From positions 1 to 53,059 of the forward strand of contig NZ_JADQTO010000045.1 of NCBI RefSeq assembly GCF_015704865.1: 53,059 nucleotides of DNA, in the 5' to 3' direction. The notes below the pieces were generated by a model that did not search any database, was not told the DNA's origin, and saw only the letters and a list, made by a program, of their open reading frames with translations. How positions within the stretch are numbered: the first letter of the stretch is position 1; each line of letters begins with the position of its first letter. Below are positions 43,160-50,255 of this stretch, piece by piece. A program made the translations under genes and the position numbers. Origin of the DNA: Actinoplanes aureus. GTDB taxonomy: Bacteria; Actinomycetota; Actinomycetes; Mycobacteriales; Micromonosporaceae.

Positions 43160-44116
43160 GTGAAGCTTGAGCATGCGCTCGAGGTCTTCGGGGTCGCGTG
43201 GTCGCCTGGTGGGGATGTGATCGCCTCCGTCACGGCTGTACCCAGTTATGCCCGTCTGGGTGCCGACCCGGTAACTGCGGAGTCACGTGAAGCGGTCCAT
43301 CTCTGGAATCCCGCGACGGGCCGACAAGTCACGCGCTACCCTCGCGAACCGCACTCAAATCTCTCGCTCGCTTTGTCGCCCGACAGCTCCCGGATTGCCA
43401 CAGGCGGACTGACTGGTCTGGATGTTCGGTGGCGTAGACGCTGGTTTCGGCATCGCATCCATCTCGATGGAGCGGATGACTTTCGGGTTCGCTGCCTGGC
43501 CTGGAATCCGCATGATGACCGATACCTAGCCGCAATCGGCGTTATTGGCGTGAACAGCCCGCACCTGGCTATCTGGGACCTTCGTGAGTGCGTCCTTGTC
43601 AGTCAGCAACGGATCCGTCTGTACGATGGAATCCAGCTTCGCTGGACGGGGTCGAATCTTCTTGTAACCAGTAACCGAGAGGTGGCAGAGTTTAGTGTTG
43701 GCGAGCGCGATCCCCTCTGGCGAATCTCGGCCCCAATACGTCGACCAGTGCGCGTCGCGCTATCTGCCGGCCATCGGCTAGTTGCTGAGGTATACGAGGC
43801 TGATGATGATCTCCCTCGGCTGGCGATCGTAGATATGAAACAAGAAGAACTAGTCTTCCACTATGGCGAAAAACCCGTTGGTGCGATTGCGTGGTCGCCG
43901 CGAGATGAATGGCTGGCCTTTACCGTCCACACATTGGATGATTTTGCCCTATGTTTGGTTGACCTATCGGAGACCCGAGTGCGCCGGCTGTTCACCGCCA
44001 AACGCGATCCCTATCCGGGCCCGATTGCCTGGGCTGCGGACGGCCGCCGGATTGCGGTCGCACACAGTCGTACCGTTTACGTGGTCCCCGTTGATGCTCG
44101 ATTAGGGCCCGCATAG
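43160..44116 (+). CDS. WD40-like beta-propeller cargo protein
   Basis: About 318 residues of repeated four-strand blades with WD40/TolB-like signatures: FGVAWSPGGDVIASV, VHLWNPATGRQV, LALSPDSSRIATGG, CLAWNPHDDRYLAAIG, LAIWDLREC, IAWSPRDEWLAFTV, LCLVDLSET and IAWAADGRRIAVAHS. Six or seven blades fit the length, so the protein is a single propeller acting as a binding platform. No enzyme domain or signal peptide. The start is GTG at 43160 (a TTG lies one codon earlier); both are close to leaderless. It heads a small operon with a 42-codon frame and a membrane protein. Role in the element is unknown. Confidence 0.7.
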   Translation: MKLEHALEVFGVAWSPGGDVIASVTAVPSYARLGADPVTAESREAVHLWNPATGRQVTRYPREPHSNLSLALSPDSSRIATGGLTGLDVRWRRRWFRHRIHLDGADDFRVRCLAWNPHDDRYLAAIGVIGVNSPHLAIWDLRECVLVSQQRIRLYDGIQLRWTGSNLLVTSNREVAEFSVGERDPLWRISAPIRRPVRVALSAGHRLVAEVYEADDDLPRLAIVDMKQEELVFHYGEKPVGAIAWSPRDEWLAFTVHTLDDFALCLVDLSETRVRRLFTAKRDPYPGPIAWAADGRRIAVAHSRTVYVVPVDARLGPA

Positions 44117-44120
44117 CACG

Positions 44121-44249
44121 ATGACGATCGCTATCTGCATCAATGGCGTGAAACTCAGGCGAATCGATGGGTTGCCTGATCGGGGCCACATCGCGCTTAC
44201 GAATGGTCGCGCCATCCCTATGTACGGTTTCAGAAGCGGAATTGCCTGA
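44121..44249 (+). CDS. Microprotein (42 residues) in the propeller operon
   Basis: An ATG 4 nt after the propeller stop begins MTIAICINGVKLRRIDG and ends with SGIA; its TGA touches the next ATG directly (44247-44249, then 44250). The tight packing between two real genes argues that it is translated. No ribosome binding site of its own is clear, so it may rely on reinitiation. No known family. Confidence 0.35.
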   Translation: MTIAICINGVKLRRIDGLPDRGHIALTNGRAIPMYGFRSGIA

Positions 44250-44564
44250 ATGGACCCACAGGCCGACGATTTCGGGGCGGCAGATGCCGTCAGCGTCCTT
44301 TTCGGCGTCGTTGTGCTAGTGATCGTCGCGATTGGCCTGACTCGCCTGATTGGTAACGGCGACGTCGAACGCGGTTTCGAGCGTGTCTTGACCTGCGGAG
44401 TATTTCTGGTAGTCGTGGGATTCCTCGGTGGGCTCGTTGCCCTCGGCATTTGCCTGCTGTGGTACGGATTTACCGAGGATGCGGGTGGCCTGATCCTCCT
44501 TGGGCTCTTCGTTCTGCTTTTCGCGTGGAGTCTTGGAATGTTCCTCTGGGAGCACCAGGCGTGA
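44250..44564 (+). CDS. Small membrane protein with three helices
   Basis: A 104-residue protein with a short acidic N-terminus and three hydrophobic helices at about 14-32, 46-68 and 80-98 (AVSVLFGVVVLVIVAIGL; VFLVVVGFLGGLVALGICLL; LILLGLFVLLFAWSLGMFL). It ends in EHQA. It is the last gene of the three-gene cargo operon. A propeller protein, a microprotein and a small membrane protein together could form a sensor-effector unit, but nothing in the sequence proves it. Confidence 0.6.
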   Translation: MDPQADDFGAADAVSVLFGVVVLVIVAIGLTRLIGNGDVERGFERVLTCGVFLVVVGFLGGLVALGICLLWYGFTEDAGGLILLGLFVLLFAWSLGMFLWEHQA

Positions 44565-44794
44565 GTAGCGCAGCGAGGACACCTGTGGTGTCTCGACTTG
44601 ACTGGAAGCCCCGATGGCTGTGGCCGTCCTTACGCTGCTCTCGACCGTAACCGAGCCCGGAACGCTCGTCTCATGAGATTCATTGAAGACGTCGACGTCC
44701 AGCGGGCGATCGCTGCTGGACGATAGGTAGTGAAAGATCAGGCCCGCAGTTGTGACTGATCACAAAATAGCACACCAGTGCGAACGCAGACCGG

Positions 44795-45280
44795 TCATTT
44801 ATTGGAGAAACTCGTCCAAGAGCTGAGCCTACTCATGGCCGGGCGCTGCGATTCGCCGAAGGCATCGGAAGTCAACTCGTTCGCTTGCCCATCCCTGGTG
44901 CAGTCAACTATGCATCGCCGGTTGGCGACCTGTGCGATGGTGCCGTTGCCGAACAGTTCGTCGGACAACCGCACGGGTCCCGCTCGGACCAGCCGAGTGG
45001 GACCGGGGCGGTCGTCTAATACGACGTATCGGCGCTGGCCATGGCCGATCGTCAGTGATGGCCGGGAGAGCTGAACGACGCGCACACGATGCGCGGCCAG
45101 CATGGGCAGCAGGGTCTGCTCGATGTTGTCGTAGGTGTCCGGGTACTCGTCACCGACCTGACTGATCAGGACCGTCAGCGCCGCCAGTGAGAAGTCCCGG
45201 CTCGTCGGGTCGGTCAGCCAGCGAACCAGGATGCCGGTCGAATCGACGCCCATCCCTAGGCTGAGCACGACAGATTGCAC
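44795..45280 (-). pseudogene. N-terminal half of the split PP-loop (PAPS-reductase-like) gene
   Basis: The GTG at 45280 has GGAGG 5 nt upstream and starts VQSVVLSLGMGVDSTGILV. This is the PP-loop of the PAPS reductase/ATP pyrophosphatase family (here LGMGVDST for SGGxDS), which binds and cleaves ATP to AMP. ALTVLISQVGDEYPDTYDNIEQTLLP, YVVLDD and RLSDELFGNGTIAQVANRRC follow. Genuine similarity stops at that cysteine (44912). The remaining 39 codons to 44795 are read from the inserted element. The expected continuation, with SSRKWKGDVLD, is found at 38603. The N-terminal half still has good start signals and may yield a truncated protein. Confidence 0.75.
44894..44903 (-). repeat. Inverted terminal repeat, right end
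   Basis: CCTGGTGCAG on the plus strand, the reverse complement of 38607-38616, 8 nt inside the right border of the inserted element. Confidence 0.5.
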
Positions 45281-45383
45281 CAGAGCCTCCAGGAACGAGA
45301 ACGCGGCCCCCGGTCGGGGGGCGCCGGGGGGTGCCAACACCGGGTGGGGGTGGGGGCCAACAGGCCGGGGGGGGGTACATTCG

Positions 45384-45403
45384 CCCCCCCCCCCCCCCCC
45401 CCC
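45384..45403. repeat. 20-base C tract in G/C noise
   Basis: A run of 20 Cs lies within 45310-45430, which is full of G and C runs. It resembles the tract at 36295-36319. The region upstream of the PP-loop start is therefore of doubtful quality and any frame through it should be ignored. Confidence 0.6.
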
Positions 45404-45484
45404 GCGCCCGCGCCCCCGGTGGGGGGCCCGCGGAGGTGAGCAAACTCGGATTGCGCTTGGCTGCATACGGACGGCTGTGGTGAC

Positions 45485-46135
45485 CTACTGGCCATCGGCG
45501 TCACGAGCGTTCCGGCGCGGCCACGGGACGCGGGGATAGGTCATTCCGTGCTCGTAGCTGACCGGAACGCCGCACCGTTTGGCCTGATAGAGGGCAATGT
45601 CGGCGTCGGTGAGAGCTCGCGTCCAGGGATAGCCGGCCGGGGCGAACGCCAGCCCGGCGCTGCCCGACACGGTCAGCGGTCCGGTCGGAAGGTCGGAAAT
45701 CACCAGTGGGGCAGTCGCTGCCGCGGCTACCGTCTCGGCCGTGCGCTGGGTGGCGGCGGGAACGAGGAGCGCGAATTCGTCGCCGCCGAGTCGGCCGGCC
45801 CACCCGTCGAACTGTGATGCCAGGTCGGCGAGCCGGCTGCCGAGAGCAGCGAGAATCCGATCGCCGGCGGGGTGGCCGTGTCGGTCGTTCGCTGACTTGA
45901 ACGCGTCGAGATCTACCAGGATCAGGTGTCGGTCCCGTCCCTGTGCGCCGGTGTAGGCGTCCTGGATCCCGGCGCGGTTCAGGACTCCGGAGACCCGATC
46001 TTGGTGGGCCAGTCGAGTCAGCGTACCGATCTGCGTTCGCAGCCGCCGGATTAGCGAAACGGTGCTGAGCCGGCCGGCGACGGCGCCGAGCCCGGCTGCG
46101 GCGGCGCAGAGTGCGGCAACAGAGAAGCAGTTCAT
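45485..46135 (-). CDS. Membrane-anchored diguanylate cyclase (GGDEF)
   Basis: A 216-residue protein with one N-terminal hydrophobic helix (about 3-28: FSVAALCAAAAGLGAVAG) and a GGDEF domain. Landmarks: DRVSGVLNRAG (the usual D-x-L-T-G-L-x-N-R region), LILVDLDAFKSANDRHGHPAGD with the metal-binding Asp, and an intact RLGGDEFALL. It should make cyclic di-GMP from two GTP. The inhibitory RxxD site five residues ahead of GGDEF is absent (the local sequence is SQFDGWAGRL), so product inhibition at that site is unlikely. There is no sensor domain, so regulation must be by expression or partner. ATG at 46135 with AGGAGG upstream. Confidence 0.85.
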   Translation of the reverse strand: MNCFSVAALCAAAAGLGAVAGRLSTVSLIRRLRTQIGTLTRLAHQDRVSGVLNRAGIQDAYTGAQGRDRHLILVDLDAFKSANDRHGHPAGDRILAALGSRLADLASQFDGWAGRLGGDEFALLVPAATQRTAETVAAAATAPLVISDLPTGPLTVSGSAGLAFAPAGYPWTRALTDADIALYQAKRCGVPVSYEHGMTYPRVPWPRRNARDADGQ

Positions 46136-46243
46136 GGCGCTGTCCTCCTGGTGACACCGCCCGGGGCTTGTAGCAGCCACAACAGGCCTCGGGCGGGAGC
46201 GAGACACCGCACTGTCGGATGCGGCTTCCGGCGATTCGTCGCG

Positions 46244-47398
46244 TCAGACAGCTGCCGCTGCGGCCAGGCGCAGCGCCTCGGAGGCGGTGGTCTCCATCCG
46301 GTAGCCGACGTCCGCGTCCGCGACGCTGCGCCCGTAGGACGTGACGGCCTGCATGATCCCGCCGGCGCTCAGATCGCCGCCGCTGATGAAGTGGGCGAGG
46401 ATGTCCTGTTGCTGTTCCTCGGTGTACTTCAGCTTCTGCCCGACGACCTTGAGGGTCTCGTCGGGCTTGGCCACCGCGACGCCGGCAGTGATCTCAAGTT
46501 CCCGTACGCCGCGGGTGACGAAGTCGACGTCCAGGTACGCGCGAACAGCGTCCTTGGTCTGCTCGGTGATCAGGCCGAGCAACTGCCTCATCGTCTCCGG
46601 CGACGGGTCGATGACCCCGTCATCATCGGTGATCTTGGCTCCGAGGTGGGTGCGGCTCAGCACTCTCTTGTCGACGGTTTGGCCGTTGCCGCAGACCTCC
46701 ACTCGTAGATACGGGGCGAGGCTGTAGCGGCCGAAGCCGGTCTCGGAGTTGGTGATGATGAACCCGCCGGAGATGACCGGTAGGTCGCTGCCGCGGCGGC
46801 CGTCGAACGGCGATCGATAGTTGCGCAGCAGCTGCGGTGCCAGCACCTGGACCTCGGGGGAGACGAACCGGACATACATGCGCCGGTCGGTGAGGTCGCA
46901 GGAGGCGACGTCGACGGCTACCCCGGCCTGGCGGATGCCGTCCAGGGCGGCCAGCAGCACGTCGAGGTTGTCGATGCGCAGGAACCGGTCGGACAGGAAC
47001 GCGCGCGCGATCCCGTTACTCCCCGCGGTGTCGTAACGCAGGCAGCGCACCAGGAATCGGCGGTGGTCGCGTTCGAACCAGCTGTTGACGTTGTAGTCGA
47101 GCAGCGGCACGTTCTCGTCGGCCATCCGCCGCAGGTAGGGCACGGGGATCTTCAACTTCTCGCCGACACCGCCGAGCGCGATGTCGTTCAACTCGTACGT
47201 TCCGGCCGTCAGGGTGACACCGTCGGCGCTGATCCTCGGCTCGGTCTCGGCGATGACCAACTTTCCGTCGAGGCACCGCAGCTTGCCGGCGCCGGCGATG
47301 ACGTCCATCGCCCGGGTCTTCTGATCCCGCAAGATCTCTACCAAGTTGTCGAGGCTGATGTGACGGTTCGGCGCGACGGTCAGAGTCGGCTGAGCCAT
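46244..47398 (-). CDS. DUF932 plasmid/phage protein
   Basis: A 384-residue protein of the DUF932 (phage/plasmid-like TIGR03299) type. Typical elements are YNVNSWFERDHRRFLVRCLR, ARAFLSDRFLRIDNLDVLLAAL, GVAVDVASCDLTDRRMYVRFVSPE, GGFIITNSETGFGRYSLAPYL and KRVLSRTHLGAKI. The family is carried by many plasmids and phages and its biochemical role is unknown. The ATG at 47398 is preceded by GGAGGAC. About 100 nt further upstream lies copy D of the structured leader, the longest and best-paired of the four. Confidence 0.8.
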   Translation of the reverse strand: MAQPTLTVAPNRHISLDNLVEILRDQKTRAMDVIAGAGKLRCLDGKLVIAETEPRISADGVTLTAGTYELNDIALGGVGEKLKIPVPYLRRMADENVPLLDYNVNSWFERDHRRFLVRCLRYDTAGSNGIARAFLSDRFLRIDNLDVLLAALDGIRQAGVAVDVASCDLTDRRMYVRFVSPEVQVLAPQLLRNYRSPFDGRRGSDLPVISGGFIITNSETGFGRYSLAPYLRVEVCGNGQTVDKRVLSRTHLGAKITDDDGVIDPSPETMRQLLGLITEQTKDAVRAYLDVDFVTRGVRELEITAGVAVAKPDETLKVVGQKLKYTEEQQQDILAHFISGGDLSAGGIMQAVTSYGRSVADADVGYRMETTASEALRLAAAAAV

Positions 47399-47498
47399 GA
47401 TGCATGTCCTCCGAGACAGGGAAGCCGCCACCACAAGTGGCGGTTAACGGGACGCACCCGCCACCGCCGAGACCTCGTGGCGACCGGCGGGCGAGCGT

Positions 47499-47640
47499 GT
47501 GCTGGCCCCGGCGCATGTGGCCGGCCCGGGCCAGCCGGACGCAAGGCGAGCAGGACGAGAAGATCTCTGGCCGAAGGCCAAGATGTTCTCGGCCCGCCTT
47601 GCGTGCGGCCCCGGGCCGAGCCATCGTGCCCGGCCAGCAC
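47499..47640 (-). promoter_or_regulatory. Structured leader motif, copy D (DUF932 leader)
   Basis: One 142-nt hairpin with four nested perfect stems: GTGCTGGCC (47499-47507)/GGCCAGCAC (47632-47640), GGCCCGGG (47523-47530)/CCCGGGCC (47610-47617), ACGCAAGGCG (47539-47548)/CGCCTTGCGT (47595-47604) and GAGAA (47557-47561)/TTCTC (47586-47590). The internal loop GATCTCT / AAGATG follows, then GGCC-GAA-GGCC at the tip. The loop matches copies A-C while the stems differ in sequence yet still pair. Confidence 0.65.
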
Positions 47641-48067
47641 CGCCGCCCTGCCCGGACGCCCGGACGCCTGGGCGCGCCGTGCGAGATCCCATACAGCCCG
47701 AGCGTTCGCAGCTGCCCACGCCGAGCGCCGACGACCTGCCCCGTGAAGCTGTTCGGCGACCTGTGAGCCCAGGTGTGCCACCGAAGCGACCCCGGCACCA
47801 ACGCCATCAGGCTGTATCCGAATGGCCGGTATGACAGGCGTCCGGAATTCTCTGCTCAATCCCGATCCGTTCGGCGGGACAACTGCGGACAACCGGGGAC
47901 TACCGCAGTCAACTATCTGCATTTCTTTGCGTCGGGCAGTGTCGAGTGTAGGGGACGAAGTGACGTGAATCGGCGCTCGGAAGCGCCGATCACCAACTGA
48001 GCCGGAATCTGAGACGCGCGAAAGGCGTGCCCGCGACGTTCCCTCTTTCGCGTCCAGGGAGCGATTG
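47641..48067. other. Intergenic stretch between divergent genes
   Basis: Separates the DUF932 leader (minus) from the secreted-protein gene (plus). No gene recognised. Both promoters should lie here. I cannot fix their boxes. Confidence 0.4.
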
Positions 48068-48643
48068 ATGAGGCGAACCGCAGGATGGCGCATACCGGCC
48101 GTGAGGGTGGTGTCGTTCACGGCACTGTTCGGCGTGCTTCTTGCCGGGCTGGCTGCGCTCGGCACTGGCGGGCCGGCGTCCGCGAGTGTGTCGAAGCATC
48201 ACGGCAAGTGGATGAGCAAGGTATCGGGCTGCAAACACAACTATCGCATCGGGAGGACGGCGCGGCTGGTCGCCGAGAACGGTGCGGACTACGGCTGGGT
48301 GGAATGGCGCGCCAGCCGCACCGGGGCGTGCGCTGGATACCAGTGGGTCAGGATGCATTTCAGCCGCAACCTCGGCTTCACCACGCATGAGCCGAATTAC
48401 AAGTCCTGGCAGATCTACTACAAACGTGATCCGTGGGGACGGCCTGGCGTCGACACTCGTCACCAGTACAACTTGAAGGTGGGTGGTCTGCGGTATTTCA
48501 AAAAGGGCGCCTACAATTCGCGGATTTTTTACGCGCCCAACGAGAAGGCTTGTGCGCAACTTTTCACCTACGCCAACCGGTGGGATCTCGGCCTGAACAT
48601 CCAGGGCCAAGGGGATCTCCTCAGGCTCACGTACTGCGCGTGA
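48068..48643 (+). CDS. Secreted protein, paralog 1
   Basis: A 191-residue protein with a signal peptide (basic MRRTAGWRIPAVR, hydrophobic FTALFGVLLAGLAAL, then a PASAS cleavage region near residue 40). The mature part of about 150 residues has four or five cysteines and strings of Tyr/Trp: GKWMSKVSGCKHNYRIGRTARL, DYGWVEWRASRTGACAGYQW, YYKRDPWG, YFKKGAYNSRIFYAP and a terminal LTYCA. It closely parallels the protein at 49543-50109. The fold is probably a small disulfide-bonded beta domain outside the cell. Function unknown. ATG 48068 follows AGGGAG. Confidence 0.7.
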   Translation: MRRTAGWRIPAVRVVSFTALFGVLLAGLAALGTGGPASASVSKHHGKWMSKVSGCKHNYRIGRTARLVAENGADYGWVEWRASRTGACAGYQWVRMHFSRNLGFTTHEPNYKSWQIYYKRDPWGRPGVDTRHQYNLKVGGLRYFKKGAYNSRIFYAPNEKACAQLFTYANRWDLGLNIQGQGDLLRLTYCA

Positions 48644-48750
48644 GGGCAGGTATGCACCTGCGTAACGCGGTGTCGGCGAGCGGCGTGAGACGCCCAAGTG
48701 ATGGAGCTATCCCGTGCGGTGCCGCGAATCGGTGATCTGGGGGAGACGCT

Positions 48751-49431
48751 GTGAAGCTGCATGATCCGCGTCCGGTCATCGCTTCCGGGATCGCGGCTGT
48801 GGTCTTCGGCGCCAAACGTATGGCAGAGGACGCGATCCTTGTCGGTGCGGCGATCCTGGCGCTGGGTCTGTTCTTCGGCGTAACTCCAGTCGTGCTGCTG
48901 ATTGGGCGCTTGCGGGCCCAGTGGCGCAGTAGAGACCGTCACCCGACGGCACGTCACTTGCGGCCGGACGAGTTTGCGGTCCGGCGCGGCTTCCGCCGGC
49001 ACAGCATGATCCTGATCGGGTGGAGCCTGGTGCAGCTGCTCGCTGCGGCAGCGATCGTGGCGGCGTTCTGGTTCGCCCCTGCCGGTGACGTGACCACCGC
49101 TGGACAGCGCGTCACCGCGCTGGTCATCGGCGCTGTCGTCGCTGTCGTTCCGGGCGTCCTCGGGTTTGCCTATCTGCGCTGCGGGGTTCTGCTCAGCGGG
49201 GGATTCGGGTGGGCGATCGACTCCGCGCTGCTGGCAGGTCGCGTCGGCATGACGGTCGGCTGCCTGGTCACCGTCGGTGTCGTCATCACGCTTCACGGTC
49301 GACCGGTGATGCTCACCGCCGTCATCGTCGGTGGGCTAGCGGCGGCGACGACGGTCCTCGACTGGCGACTGCGGCTGTTCCGCGCGCAGGTGGAGCAACT
49401 GCCACCCCATCCGCCGGACAGCAAACCGTAA
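48751..49431 (+). CDS. Integral membrane protein between the secreted paralogs
   Basis: A 226-residue protein with about six hydrophobic helices (for example ILVGAAILALGLFFGVTPVV, LVQLLAAAAIVAAFWFA, VTALVIGAVVAVVPGVLGFA, MTVGCLVTVGVVITL). Basic residues fall in the connecting loops, and a Pro-rich cytoplasmic tail ends the chain. The start is GTG at 48751 with GGGGAG upstream. No transporter signature is recognised. It lies 107 nt after one secreted-protein gene and 111 nt before its paralog, all in the same direction, so the three may form one functional unit. Confidence 0.6.
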   Translation: MKLHDPRPVIASGIAAVVFGAKRMAEDAILVGAAILALGLFFGVTPVVLLIGRLRAQWRSRDRHPTARHLRPDEFAVRRGFRRHSMILIGWSLVQLLAAAAIVAAFWFAPAGDVTTAGQRVTALVIGAVVAVVPGVLGFAYLRCGVLLSGGFGWAIDSALLAGRVGMTVGCLVTVGVVITLHGRPVMLTAVIVGGLAAATTVLDWRLRLFRAQVEQLPPHPPDSKP

Positions 49432-49542
49432 TCCACGGCCGCTAATGCCGTAAGCCGGCAATCCCGACCTCGTCAAGCGAACGTGTTCGGCCACCACATT
49501 CACAAACCGTCACGCCCGGAACATTCAGATAGGAGAAGCACT

Positions 49543-50109
49543 ATGAGCATGGGCCGGATCGAACCGCGCCCCAGCGGCCGCGCGGTCGGTGTACTGCTGA
49601 TCGCGCTGATCGTCATCGTCGGGAACCTGCTTTTGAGCGGCCCGGCATCGGCGAGCACCTCCCGGTATCACGGCAAATGGATGAGCCGTGTCGCCGGATG
49701 CGAGACCAACTACCGAATTGGCAAAACCGCGCGCTTGACCACCACGACCAGTGCCGACTACGGCTGGGTGGAGTGGCGGGCCAGCCGCACCGGCAAATGC
49801 GCGGGATATCAGTGGATACGCCTCCACCTCGCCCGCGATGTCGGATTCATCGCGAAGGAGCCGGACACCAAATGGTGGTACCTCACCTACAAACGTGACC
49901 CGTGGGGCGGGATCAAGACAGCTTACCGATACAACAAGATAGCCGGCGGGTATCGGTACCTCAGGAAGGGAACCTATAGCTCCCGGATCTTCTATGCCCC
50001 CAGCGCCAAGGTGTGCGCGTTGTTCGTAACCTATTACTCGCCGCACCCGAACAGGTTCCTGAAGATTCGCGGCCAGGGGTCTTACTCGAACCTCACGTAT
50101 TGCGCCTGA
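49543..50109 (+). CDS. Secreted protein, paralog 2
   Basis: A 188-residue protein with a signal peptide (hydrophobic VGVLLIALIVIVGNLLL, cleavage near PASAS). The mature part matches paralog 1 almost segment by segment: YHGKWMSRVAGCETNYRIGK, DYGWVEWRASRTGKCAGYQW, TYKRDPWG, YLRKGTYSSRIFYAP and the terminal SNLTYCA. The conserved Cys, Trp and Tyr positions argue for the same fold. The ATG at 49543 follows AGGAGAAG. A duplication with moderate divergence suggests that both copies are kept for related but distinct roles. Confidence 0.7.
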   Translation: MSMGRIEPRPSGRAVGVLLIALIVIVGNLLLSGPASASTSRYHGKWMSRVAGCETNYRIGKTARLTTTTSADYGWVEWRASRTGKCAGYQWIRLHLARDVGFIAKEPDTKWWYLTYKRDPWGGIKTAYRYNKIAGGYRYLRKGTYSSRIFYAPSAKVCALFVTYYSPHPNRFLKIRGQGSYSNLTYCA

Positions 50110-50255
50110 CGCCCGCCTTTCGGCGTGAAGTTCGTCCAGCACGTTCAGGCGCCTTATGGCCGTCGGCGAATCGAAGATCGTGTCCGCCGCGCGGGCGGCA
50201 ACCGAGGACAACACCGGGCGCCCGCCTCGAATCCTGTGCCTCCCACGGAGGAACT

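Larger units (their letters stand above)
38604..44911 (+). mobile_element. 6.3-kb tyrosine-recombinase element splitting the PP-loop gene
   Basis: The borders are where coding of the PP-loop protein breaks off on the left (38603, codon AGC) and on the right (44912, codon TGC). Just inside each border lies CTGCACCAGG in inverted orientation (38607-38616; reverse complement at 44894-44903). Inside are a pair of overlapping tyrosine recombinases at the left end and a cargo of four genes at the right end. The cargo (42.4-44.6 kb) looks less GC-rich than the flanks. The exact crossover bases cannot be fixed from one sequence. Confidence 0.65.
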
